DNA from: Prado023 sp963777855
GTDB lineage: Bacteria > Actinomycetota > Actinomycetes > S36-B12 > CAIYMF01
Assembly (NCBI GenBank): GCA_963777855.1
Contig: CAVZRW010000004.1
Span: forward strand, 268,428-332,427
Direction: 5' to 3'
Length of the DNA: 64,000 nucleotides
In this document: positions 30,307-39,305 of the stretch, one piece after another
Layout: every line of letters starts with the position of its first letter
How positions within the stretch are numbered: the stretch's first letter is position 1
Translations under genes and position numbers: made by a program
Notes under the pieces: generated by a model
Told to the model about the DNA's origin: nothing
What the model saw: the letters and a program-made list of their open reading frames with translations, nothing else
Database searches by the model: none

Positions 30307-31392
30307 ATGCAGAGACGTGATTTCCTGAAGACTGCCGGGGTCGGCGCCGCGGCGGCGGGCCTGGCCCTGCCGGCCCGGGCCGAGACACCGACCATCAAGT
30401 GGCGCCTGGCCTCCAGCTTCCCCAAGAGCCTGGACACCATCTACGGCGGCGCCGAGACCATGGCCAAGCGGGTGGCGGAACTGACCGACGGCCGCTTCGA
30501 GATCCGGGTCTTCGCCGGCGGGGAGATCGTGCCGCCCTTCGGCGTCCTGGATGCGGTGCAGCAGGGTACGGTGGAGTGCGGCCATACCGCCTCCTATTAC
30601 TATTTCGGCAAGAATCGCGCCCTGGCCCTGGAGACCACCTTGCCCTTCGGGCTCAACACCCGCCAACTTACCGCCTGGACCTGGTTCGGCGGCGGGATGG
30701 ACCTGCTGCGGGCCATGTTCGCCGAGTACAACATCATCAACTTTCCGGGCGGCAGCACCGGCGCCCAGATGGGTGGCTGGTACCGCAAGGAGATCAAGTC
30801 GCTGACGGATATCGAGGGACTCAAGATCCGCATCCCGGGATTCGGGGCTGAGATCTTCTCGCGCATGGGCGCCGTGCCCCAATCGCTGCCCGGCGGCGAG
30901 ATCTATCCCGCCCTGGAGCGCGGCGCCATCGACGCGGCCGAATGGACCGTCCCCTATGACGACGAGAAGCTCGGGTTCTACAAGGTCGCCAAGTATTACT
31001 ACTATCCGGGCTGGTGGGAGCCGGGGACCCAGTTGGTCTTTTATGTCAATAAGGACCAGTGGGCCGCGCTGCCCCCTGCCTATCAGGCGGCCTTCCAGAC
31101 CGCGGCCGCGGAGGCCCATCTGATGATGCTCGCCGCCTATGACGCCAAGAACCCGCCGGCCATGCAGCGGCTCCAGCAAAACGGCGCCGTGATCAAGCGT
31201 TTTCCGGACGACGTGCTGCTCAAGGCCTACGAGATCGCGCAGACCGTCTTTGCCGAGGAGTCGGCCAGGAATCCCACTTTCAAGGGACTCTACGACTCCA
31301 TGCATGCCTTCCAGGAGATCTCGGACGCCTGGTGGGGCGTGGCGGAGTCATCCATGACCAACTTCCTGGCGGCCATGCGGCGGAAGAAGTAG
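30307..31392 (+). CDS. TRAP transporter solute receptor (DctP/TakP-like), Tat signal
   Basis: The receptor binds a carboxylate-type ligand in the periplasm and delivers it to a TRAP membrane unit. The intact 361-residue product begins MQRRDFLKTAGVGAAAAGLA, a twin-arginine signal, cleaved after about residue 26 (PARA-ET). Then WRLASSFPKSLDTIYGGAET, AMPQ-type ASYYYFGKNRALALETTLPF, IEGLKIRIPGFGAEIFSRMG (the ligand-binding Arg region) and ALERGAIDAAEWTVPYDDEK follow. The pattern fits the TakP-like subgroup that binds alpha-keto acids. No dctQ or dctM lies next to it. AGGAG about 5 bases before the ATG is the ribosome site. Confidence 0.92.
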   Translation: MQRRDFLKTAGVGAAAAGLALPARAETPTIKWRLASSFPKSLDTIYGGAETMAKRVAELTDGRFEIRVFAGGEIVPPFGVLDAVQQGTVECGHTASYYYFGKNRALALETTLPFGLNTRQLTAWTWFGGGMDLLRAMFAEYNIINFPGGSTGAQMGGWYRKEIKSLTDIEGLKIRIPGFGAEIFSRMGAVPQSLPGGEIYPALERGAIDAAEWTVPYDDEKLGFYKVAKYYYYPGWWEPGTQLVFYVNKDQWAALPPAYQAAFQTAAAEAHLMMLAAYDAKNPPAMQRLQQNGAVIKRFPDDVLLKAYEIAQTVFAEESARNPTFKGLYDSMHAFQEISDAWWGVAESSMTNFLAAMRRKK

Positions 31393-31636
31393 GAGACGGA
31401 CCGGCGGCCAGGGAGTGGTCGCCGTGAGCAGTCCTTATCTCGTAGCGGGAGACGAAGGTCATCGGACCACGACGGCGTTGGGATCCGCCGTGCGGACCGA
31501 TGGGTGACCGATCGCAATAGAGCAAGGGAGGTTCCGCGCCATTGCACTAAGCGCCCAGCAGCACGTCCCCGCCGCGGCGGCCAGAAAGACGCCAACCGGC
31601 GTCGGCAGGACGCACGGCTGAACCGGCTCGGAGAGT

Positions 31637-32646
31637 TTACGTCGGTCGATTGCGGTGCCCGCTGGCGTCGAGCCGATGCAGGATCTGGTCCATGGCCAGG
31701 GCATAGAGGACCCCGTCATGGGTCATCAATTCGGCCATGAGCGGCGCCCAGTTGCGTGCGGTTAGCCGAAAAATCAGTGGTGCGGTGCCGCCAGCGGACC
31801 TGACCGGAGGCGGTGTCGATGGCATAGACCCAGCCGGTCGGTGACCACAGATAGGCGGTGCCGTCGGCAACGTGGTGAGAGTTGATGAAGTTACCGGCAT
31901 TGAAGACCCAGCGCTCGCGACCGTCGCGGAGGTCCAGACCGTAGAGCTGCTCCTTGTAGCTCGCCCGCCACCAGCACTTCACCGCTGCAGTCGCAATTGC
32001 CGCAGGTACTGCCAGTCCTTTCGCCGGTCCAGCACCCAGAGGGGCGAGCCGTCCACGGCGGACAGGGCATACAGACGGCCGTCGCCCGGCCCCGCGAACA
32101 GTCGGGTGCCGTCCCCCACCGGCGCATAGCTCGCCAGGGTGTCGGGAACCCCGGCAAAACGCCAGAGCGGTGGCGCCGGTGGTCAGGTCCAGGGCGACGA
32201 TCTCGTGGCCGTCGCCGCAATAGACTCGCTGACCATCGGTAAAGGGAACCCCGACCTGCACCCGCGCGGCGTAGCGCCAGCGCGGTGCGCCCGTGGCGAG
32301 GTCCCAGGCACCCAGCCCCGGGTGGCCGCCGCAGACGACGAGCCCGCCAGCAACGCGGGGACGGAAGGCCGCCCCGCCGGGCAACCCATGGGGCTGCTGC
32401 CAGGCGATCCCCACAGCCGCGAGTTCGCCTCCCGGTCCTGCGGGCGACCTGACGCCCAGGGTACGCGCGCCCGCGAAGGCGAGTGGTCGCCGTCCAGGCC
32501 AAGGGTGCCAGCGCCGTGTCGCCGGTCGGCCACCGGTGGCAGATGGCCAGGGGTGGACGGGCTTCGCCGGGCCGTCCTCGCCGCGCCGGATCGCATCAGA
32601 CCGCCGGCGATCAGTGCCGCCAGAACTGGCGCCGGTCGAGCCTCAC
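31637..32646 (-). CDS. Tat-exported PQQ-type beta-propeller protein, frameshifted
   Basis: The GTG at 32646 overlaps the cytochrome stop (GTGA). Its first codons read VRLDRRQF, and restoring one base gives LAALIAGGLM, a twin-arginine signal. The body has blade-like repeats: LGAWDLATGAPRWRYAARVQ, CGDGHEIVALDLTTGATALA, YGLDLRDGRERWVFNAGNF and AYLWSPTGWVYAIDTASGQV, each with the tryptophan-docking pattern of PQQ-binding-like propellers. The C-terminus in another frame reads MTHDGVLYALAMDQILHRLD. No catalytic residues can be named. With the upstream diheme cytochrome it may form a periplasmic redox or structural pair (inference). Confidence 0.72.
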
Positions 32647-33538
32647 TTGCAGTTGGCCCCTTGCTCGATCCAGCGCAGCAGGATGCGGGTGTTGGGATGG
32701 TCGCGATCGGCGGTCGGGCGAGATCCCGGGAGGCATGCGATCCTCCACCAGGTGCTGATAGAGCGGGCTGTCCTCGGGTTTGCCGGGGATCACGATCTTG
32801 GTGGCCTTGTCTACGCCCTTGGCCACCGAGTCTGCGCCAAGCATGATGCCGTCGTAGGTCTTCAGATTCAGCTCGTGGAAGCTCGGCGGTTCCGCATTGG
32901 CCATGTGGCAGTCGGTGCAGGCCTGCCATTTGGGTGCAAAGGCATTGCCGTCGCTGAAGAGCGGCAGCACCTTGGTGCGGAAGTGCGTCGTCGTTGGGTG
33001 CCCCCGCGGCGATCCAGTCGCGCACGGCGCGGCGCGACGGGCTGTCGTTCGGGACATTGAAGTTGACGCCGAATGGCATCCGGTTGTTGCGCAGACGCCG
33101 GCCGAGAATCGTTTTCTTGGGGTCCTGCCCGGGCTCGAAGAGTTTGCGTGCGGGCGCCTCGGTCGAGCCGGTCTTGATCCCGTTGCAGGTCGACAGATCG
33201 AGTCCGCGATAGCTCCTGGCGGGATCGCTCGAGGAGTGGCAGACGATGCAGGCAACACCCTCGCCGAAGGCATTGGGCGTCCGCATCAGGGTAGCGACAT
33301 AGTCGTAGGAGATCGGGATGTTGCGATTGAGGATCAGCTCGTCGACCGCCGCGTGGTCGCCCTTGAGGTGTATCTCGCCCTCCATCAGGTCGTGGACCAG
33401 TTGCTGGTTCAGGGTGGGCTTCTTGCCGCGATGGCGCTCCTTGTGTTCGTCATGGTGATCCTTATCCGCCAGTAAGGGCGCCGCCGTGAGCGCTATCAGC
33501 GCGGACAGGACGGACGCCGCGGGTCCATGTCTACTCAT
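32643..33538 (-). CDS. Diheme c-type cytochrome, exported
   Basis: AGGAGG stands 6 bases before the ATG at 33538. The signal peptide is ASVLSALIALTAAPLLA (residues about 7-23), followed by a His-rich stretch (KDHHDEHKERHRGKK). Two heme motifs are visible: CIVCH (in GEGVACIVCHSSSDPARSY) and CTDCH (in KWQACTDCHMANAEPPSFHE), the second after a frameshift near 32980. Near the end is HLVEDRMPPGI, a methionine possibly serving as heme ligand, then a frame ending GANCK at 32643. About 298 codons. Function beyond electron transfer unknown; the downstream Tat propeller is coupled. Confidence 0.8.
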
Positions 33539-34029
33539 CGTCATCCTCCTCGTGCTTGTCGTGCGGAGGCGATGGGTGTCGTCGGTTGACCGCACGGGAT
33601 GGCCGTTGTGTTATGCCGGCCCGGGTTTCCCCCATCCCGTTCGCGCAAACCCGCTGGCTTGCCGAGCTGACGCACGCATCGCCGGATTTGGCTGCCGCCG
33701 TGATTGGCGGCGCGACCAAGGGCCGAAAGTAACAGCGCGGATATTGCGGTTACAAACCACCTATCTGCTGCAGCTGACCGTTCGCCAGTTATCTGCACCC
33801 CGGGCGATCGGGCGATCACGAAGGTCGTCGACTAACCCGTCGCCGTCCGCACCACGGCGATCCGGGGTCCGGACGCCCGGTTCGTGTGCGGGACGTCCGG
33901 TGTCCGGTGCCGGGATCTCGTGGTGGCGGTGCCTCTAAACCAAGGCCCTGGGCATCGTGTTGCGGTACGCTTACCCTTTTTGCGAACGGTTATTCCTGTC
34001 CGCTTACCAGCAGTCCAGACGGAGTGATC
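33539..34029. other. Divergent intergenic region
   Basis: This 491-base stretch separates the leftward cytochrome gene from the rightward BLUF gene and should hold both promoters. It has somewhat more AT around 33730-33780 and 33955-33990. No promoter pair with proper spacing and no coding frame stood out. Confidence 0.45.
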
Positions 34030-34917
34030 ATGATCCAGATTTCGTACATCAGTTCAGCCACCGAGCCCATGTCGACCAACGAACTGCTGGGGCTCTTGCA
34101 GGCGTGCCGGGAGAGCAATGCCGGAAGGGGGGTGACCGGGATGCTGCTCTATGGCAACGCGACCTTCCTGCAGGTGCTGGAGGGCGAGGAGAAGGTGGTC
34201 GATGACCTGATCGAGACGATTCGCCGGGATCCGCGCCATACCAACCTGCAGATCCTGCACCGTATCAAGATCGAACGGCGTCAGTATTCAGACTGGAGCA
34301 TGGGATTCAAACGCATCTCGGATAAGGAGTTGCAGAGCATCGAGGGCCTGCGGGACTTCAGCGAAAAGGACTTCAACCCCGAACATCTCATTGCGCACAA
34401 CGCCATCGTCCAGAGTCTGATGAATCATTTCCGCAAGGAGCGCTTCAAGACCATCGGTCAGAGCGAATTGGGGGTCGACGAAGAGGACCGGATGATCAAT
34501 GTGCTCCACCGCATCATCCGGGGCGCCGTCCGGGTCCTGGCGGTGTTGATGGTCGTGACCATCCTCTGGGGGGTGCTCGATGTGATGATGGTCCTCTACG
34601 GCGAGGTCTTTCTGCCGTCTTTTGAGGACCTCCAGGCCCGGGACATCGTCGTGACCTTCGGGGCCTTCCTGGCGGTGCTCATCGCCATTGAGATCTTCAT
34701 GAACATCACGCTTTACCTGCGCGACGATGTGGTGCATGTCAAACTGGTGATCGCCACGGCCTTGATGGCGATCGCCCGGAAGGTCATCGTCTTCGATTTC
34801 CATAAGATCGAGCCGATGTACGTCCTGGCCACCGCGGCCGTCGTTCTGGCGCTGGGGATCGTCTACTGGCTGATGGATCCCCGGGCGGTCTGGGGTGAGG
34901 GACGCCGTGGCCGTTAG
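34030..34917 (+). CDS. BLUF blue-light sensor fused to a PsiE-like membrane domain
   Basis: The 295-residue product starts at the ATG at 34030 (GGAG 6 bases upstream). Residues 1-95 are a BLUF flavin domain: IQISYISSATEPMSTNELLG (Tyr near residue 6), SNAGRGVTGMLLYGNATFLQ with the Asn/Gln region, VLEGEEKVVDDLIETIRRDP and YSDWSMGFKRI (conserved Trp/Met). Residues about 165-290 form four membrane helices of the phosphate-starvation-inducible E type (VRVLAVLMVVTILWGVLDVM; TFGAFLAVLIAIEIFMNITL; LVIATALMAIARKVIVFDF; VLATAAVVLALGIVYWLMD). So light sensing would feed a membrane module of unknown activity. The frame is intact. Confidence 0.88.
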   Translation: MIQISYISSATEPMSTNELLGLLQACRESNAGRGVTGMLLYGNATFLQVLEGEEKVVDDLIETIRRDPRHTNLQILHRIKIERRQYSDWSMGFKRISDKELQSIEGLRDFSEKDFNPEHLIAHNAIVQSLMNHFRKERFKTIGQSELGVDEEDRMINVLHRIIRGAVRVLAVLMVVTILWGVLDVMMVLYGEVFLPSFEDLQARDIVVTFGAFLAVLIAIEIFMNITLYLRDDVVHVKLVIATALMAIARKVIVFDFHKIEPMYVLATAAVVLALGIVYWLMDPRAVWGEGRRGR

Positions 34918-35106
34918 GCAGATGGGGACCCGCGCCCGAGGCGCCTGACCGGGCAGGGAGGGTGCGTGGACCCGTGCCCGGAGGTGGGTTGATTGCCGAG
35001 TTCCCCCGTGATGCCGCCGCCTGGATGACCGAGCATCAACAATGGATCGGGCGGCGGGCGGAGTGTCTGGTCTCGGCCTCGACCACGCGCGCCAGGGCGC
35101 GCGGTG

Positions 35107-35481
35107 TTACTGGCCCTGGGTGATGGTGGCCTCCTCGACCAGCAAGGGGTATTTGTAGCCCGCGCCGAAATCCAGGTCCACCTTGAGGGTGCCGGTGACC
35201 GTGATCAGGTCGTTGACCTTTGCGGTGTCCTGAGTGGTGATCGTGATGTCGTTGGAGCCATCGGCGGGATCGCCCGACCCATCCTGCAGGTGCACCCAGT
35301 TCCGGTCCATGATCTGGTTATTGACCTTGACGACCTTACCGTGCAGCGTGACCGGCTTGCCATTGAGTTCGGTCCGCTCTTTGTAGAGGTCGCCGACCGC
35401 TTTCGCGGGCGTCTCTGCGGCGAACACGGGTGTGGCCAGCAGGGCGGACAGGAGCGTTGCGAGTGACAGTGCGTGAGTCAT
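35107..35481 (-). CDS. Exported OB-fold protein
   Basis: The 124-residue product has a signal peptide (LSLATLLSALLATPVFA, cleaved after about residue 21). The mature part reads ERTELNGKPVTLHGKVVKVN, then IMDRNWVHLQDGSGDPADGS and TVTGTLKVDLDFGAGYKYPL, a small beta-barrel of the periplasmic nucleic-acid-binding-like OB type often annotated as DNA-binding protein. What it binds is not known. Alone on its strand; frame intact. Confidence 0.7.
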   Translation of the reverse strand: MTHALSLATLLSALLATPVFAAETPAKAVGDLYKERTELNGKPVTLHGKVVKVNNQIMDRNWVHLQDGSGDPADGSNDITITTQDTAKVNDLITVTGTLKVDLDFGAGYKYPLLVEEATITQGQ

Positions 35482-35873
35482 GAAAAGGGGCCTCTGGTTG
35501 GGGTCGATGGGAGGAACAATGGGTTGCGATGCGCGTGGGGCGGCGCTCGTCCCCGCCCGCGTGAGTCTCGCATAGTGGGGGTCTTGGCGTCCTCAGCACC
35601 GTGGCGGTTCAAGCCCCGGTCCCGGTGCGGTGCCCAGCCTCAGGTCGGGATCGACCTCACGCGATGTGCAGGGGCGCGACGCGACCTTCGGCGCGTTAGC
35701 GCCGGTAGCCCGCCAGCACGGCCACGTGATCGAAGGCACGCGCGGCGGGCAGGGCAGACGTCGGAGACACCTCAGCAGGCGGAAAAATTGTACCCTCCAA
35801 TCTCAATGTGGACCCCGACAACCGGAGCTCCGGGGCGGGTGGCCCTGCACGTCGCGCCGGTCGTCAGGTGAAA
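35482..35873. other. Divergent intergenic region
   Basis: This 392-base region lies between the leftward OB-fold gene and rightward mobA. Short open frames here have shadow-like composition. No recognisable promoter, repeat or RNA. Confidence 0.45.
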
Positions 35874-36470
35874 ATGCCATTGCCGACACACGCGATCACC
35901 GGGGTCATCCTGGCCGGCGGTCAGGCACGCCGCATGGGTGGGGTCGACAAGGGGTTGGTCCCGTTCGCCGGCCGGCCCCTGGTGGAATGGGTGATCGAGG
36001 CGCTGCGCCCGCAGGTTGGTGCCCTGCTGATCAATGCCAATCGCAACACCGAACGCTATGCCGGTTATGGCCTTGAGGTGATCGCGGACCTGGAGCCGGG
36101 CTTCCAGGGCCCCTTGGCCGGCATCCGCAGCGCCATGCAGGCGGCACGCACCCCTTGGATTGTCATCCTGCCCTGTGACGGACCCTGTCCGGCACCCGAT
36201 CTGGTTCAACGGCTCAGCCTGGCCCTGCACGATCAGGACGCCGAACTGGCGGTGGCCTGCGACGGGGCGCGCATGCAGCCGGTGCATGCCCTGTTGCCGG
36301 TCAGTCTCGCCGCCAGCCTGGACGCCTTCCTGGCCGGCGGCGAGCGCAAGGTCGACCTTTGGTATGCGCGACACCGGCTGGCCTTGGCGGATCTCAGCGA
36401 CCGGCCCGACTGCTTTTTCAATATCAACAGGCCGGGCGATTCAGCGCCGTCTTGGGCCGCGCCCTGCTGA
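35874..36470 (+). CDS. mobA: Molybdenum cofactor guanylyltransferase
   Basis: MobA attaches GMP to molybdopterin to form the guanine-dinucleotide cofactor. I chose the ATG at 35874 (MPLPTHAITGVILAGGQARR); AGGTGAAA precedes it. The GTP loop is LAGGQARRMGGVDKGLVPFA, with NANRNTERYAGYGLEVIADL and LEPGFQGPLAGIRSAMQAA, and the metal-binding VILPCDGPCPAPDL. The end FFNINRPGDSA is the family C-terminus. 198 residues, normal. It implies molybdoenzymes in this genome; none is in the window. Confidence 0.93.
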   Translation: MPLPTHAITGVILAGGQARRMGGVDKGLVPFAGRPLVEWVIEALRPQVGALLINANRNTERYAGYGLEVIADLEPGFQGPLAGIRSAMQAARTPWIVILPCDGPCPAPDLVQRLSLALHDQDAELAVACDGARMQPVHALLPVSLAASLDAFLAGGERKVDLWYARHRLALADLSDRPDCFFNINRPGDSAPSWAAPC

Positions 36471-36500
36471 ACGGGGTGCCACCTGGTGCGGAGAACGCCC

Positions 36501-36892
36501 TCAACGACCGACCGGGAGCCAACTCACGACCAGTTTGCGGCCCCCTTCAAGTACCAAGACGCTGGCGGGAATCGATCCGGCCAGCCCGTCAGAGACGGTC
36601 AGGTCGATGGTGTCGAAAATCGATTGCGCGGGTCCCCAATGGACGAGCACCAGGAGGGCGGTCACCAGGGTATTCTTGAAGGCGCCGACCAGCACCGCCG
36701 CGCCGGGCGGCCTTCGATGCGGTTCGGCCCATGGGTCGCGAGACGCGCCCCGGCTTTGGCGGTGGTTAGGCCGGCAGCCGCCGAGAGGTCCAGCACGGCG
36801 GCGACGGCCTCGGGCGCTGTCGCGTGCCAGGTTTTGGGCCCCGTGACGGATGCTGTGCCTGCAAGGACTGGGGGCGCAGGGGTCATGATCAT
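36501..36892 (-). pseudogene. P-type cation ATPase remnant, middle deleted
   Basis: From the ATG at 36892 the frame reads TWHATAPEAVAAVLDLSAAA, then GLTTAKAGARLATHGPNRIE, the cation-ATPase N-terminal domain. After an indel near 36690 comes VGAFKNTLVTALLVLVHWGP, where the first membrane helix begins, and then directly the typical last-helix end (SDGLAGSIPASVLVLEGGRK LVVSW split here) and a stop at 36501. The phosphorylation (DKTGT), nucleotide-binding and most membrane segments, about 700-800 residues, are missing. It cannot work as a pump. Confidence 0.7.
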
Positions 36893-36901
36893 GTATCGAG
36901 G

Positions 36902-37465
<564 letters not shown>

Positions 37466-37948
37466 TCAGCTCGTGAGATTGTCCGCGATCGGCGAGATAA
37501 AGAAGGCCAGGGTGCCGGTCATCCAGAACAGGGCGCGCAGCCCGAAGCCCTTGTGGATGAGCCAGGCGCGTAACGCATCGAAGGCGCCGCGCTCCGTCAA
37601 GGCGTTTATATAGGTCATGGCCACGAGCAGGAACAGCATCAGCTCGGCAAAGTCCAGGAAGGCGTGACGCACCGCCTGCTCCGCCGCCTGGGGCGCCCCC
37701 TGTTGGGCGGAGACAGCGGCGAGCATGGCCCAGATCAGACCGGCGGCGATGATGACCGGCTTGGACTTACGCAGGTGCAGGAACTCCTCGGCCATCACCG
37801 CCGCGTAGGCCAGGATGAACACCAGGAGTGCCGCCAGTCCGACCGGGTGGGCGGTCAGGTCGAGCGGCGGTGCGGTCTCGGCTGCGACTGCGGCGAGGGG
37901 TGACAGAAGGGTGAGTGCGCCGACCAGGGCGGCTGGTACCTGGGGCAT
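37466..37948 (-). pseudogene. nhaD: NhaD-type Na+/H+ antiporter, N-terminal part only
   Basis: From the ATG at 37948 (GGAGC upstream) comes a signal-like PAALVGALTLLSPLAAVAAE, then HPVGLAALLVFILAYAAVMA, AEEFLHLRKSKPVIIAAGLI, AFLDFAELMLFLLVAMTYIN and LFWMTGTLAFFISPIADNLT. These are the first helices of NhaD. Translation stops at 37466 just after ADNLT, which in family members continues into the remaining ten helices. About 160 of roughly 450-480 residues remain. What follows is the CaCA antiporter piece. Confidence 0.75.
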
Positions 37949-38293
37949 GGGCGGTGCTCCGGGGTATGAGACGGGGCGCTGAGACCGCGGCACCATACCG
38001 AAACCGGGCGGCGGGAATCAATCTGGGGGCGTGAGCATCACGCGCGTCCGTGCCGCGGTCGGCGCCGGCCAACCCGGCTCGGGGGCGCACCGACCCGGGG
38101 CGAAACCGCTCCAACCACAGGGTTGGCGTCTTGGTGCACCAGGGCGTGCGGGTTATGATTCGTGTCGACGCACCGGAGCCCCACCGGCCGATGCGGGATT
38201 GATCTCGACCCTCCGGCCACCGCCTTGCTCACTGACCTGGGTTAGCGCGCGGACACGGCCGCCGCATACGCGCCCTGTGAGCGCTGACAAGCG
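37949..38293. other. Divergent intergenic region
   Basis: 345 bases between the truncated nhaD and the esterase gene. I see no coding frame or clear promoter. Confidence 0.4.
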
Positions 38294-39241
38294 ATGTCAC
38301 TGGCCCACGGATTCCCCTTCGATCCGACCTACGGCTACAGCCTGGATGATTTGCTGGCCGTGCAGCCCCCGCCTGAACCCGCGGACTTTGTGCCCTTCTG
38401 GCGTGCCCGGTACCGGCGCGCATTGATGGTAGAGCCCAATTCTCGCCTGCGGCCGGCAGACCTCACCGATGCGCGCTTCCGTGTCCATGACCTGGCATAC
38501 AGCTCGACCGATGGGTTCACGATTCGCGGCTGGCTCTTGACGCCGCTGTTCCAGCCGCCCCGGCGGGGCTTTGTGGTGGGACACGGCTACGGGGGATTCG
38601 CGCATCTACCCCTGGACCTGCCCCGGGATGACGGGGCCTACCTCATCCCCTGTGTCCGCGGTCTCTGCCTCAGCCGCTGTCCATCCATCCCGGAGGACCC
38701 GAGCGGCCATGTGCGGCACGGCATCCAGGACCGCCACGGTTACATCTTGGGCGGCTGCGTCGATGACCTCTGGACCGGGGTCTCGGCCCTGCTCGCCTTC
38801 TTCCCCGAACGTGCGGGGCATGTCGGTTACCTGGGGACCAGTCTGGGCGGCGGCCTCGGTGCCATGGCCCTGGCCTGGGATGAGCGCATCGGCCGCGGTC
38901 ATCTGCATGTACCCGCCTTCGGTCATCAGCCCCTGCGGCTTGCGCTGCCCACCGTCGGCAGCGCCGCGGCACTCCAGTGCCTTAACCCGGGTCCGCTCCT
39001 CGATACGTTGGCCTACTTCGACTCCGCGGTGGCCGCCCGGCACATCCGTCAGTCCATGCACCTCGCTGTCGCCGGGTTCGACCCGGCAGTGGCCCCGCCG
39101 GGTCAGTTTGCGGTCTATAACGCGATCTCCGGAGACAAACGCTTGCTGCTGCTTGAGGCCGGGCACTTCGACTATCCCGACCGTGGACCGCGGGAACGGG
39201 AACTCATGGCCCAGTTGTGGGCCTTCTTCGCCCCGCTCTGA
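38294..39241 (+). CDS. AXE1-type alpha/beta-hydrolase (acetyl-xylan-esterase-like)
   Basis: The 315-residue intact product is an alpha/beta hydrolase. YGYSLDDLLAVQPPPEPADF and VPFWRARYRRAL form the N-terminal AXE1 region, RGFVVGHGYGGFAHLPL is the oxyanion region, HVGYLGTSLGGGLGAMALAW holds the nucleophile Ser, LAVAGFDPAVAPPGQFAVYN the Asp and LLLEAGHFDYPD the His. Family members deacetylate sugars or antibiotics; the true substrate is not known. There is no signal peptide, so it acts in the cytoplasm. Confidence 0.85.
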   Translation: MSLAHGFPFDPTYGYSLDDLLAVQPPPEPADFVPFWRARYRRALMVEPNSRLRPADLTDARFRVHDLAYSSTDGFTIRGWLLTPLFQPPRRGFVVGHGYGGFAHLPLDLPRDDGAYLIPCVRGLCLSRCPSIPEDPSGHVRHGIQDRHGYILGGCVDDLWTGVSALLAFFPERAGHVGYLGTSLGGGLGAMALAWDERIGRGHLHVPAFGHQPLRLALPTVGSAAALQCLNPGPLLDTLAYFDSAVAARHIRQSMHLAVAGFDPAVAPPGQFAVYNAISGDKRLLLLEAGHFDYPDRGPRERELMAQLWAFFAPL

Positions 39242-39305
39242 GGTCCCCGCCCGGGTGTCGGAACGGCTGCTCGCGTCGCCGCGGTCAGGAGGGCAATGCG
39301 CCCTG

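Noticed and set aside
39270..39300. Possible hairpin (AGGGC...GCCCT) between the esterase and GH15 stops
   Set aside because: Only five pairs and no T-run; too weak to call a terminator.
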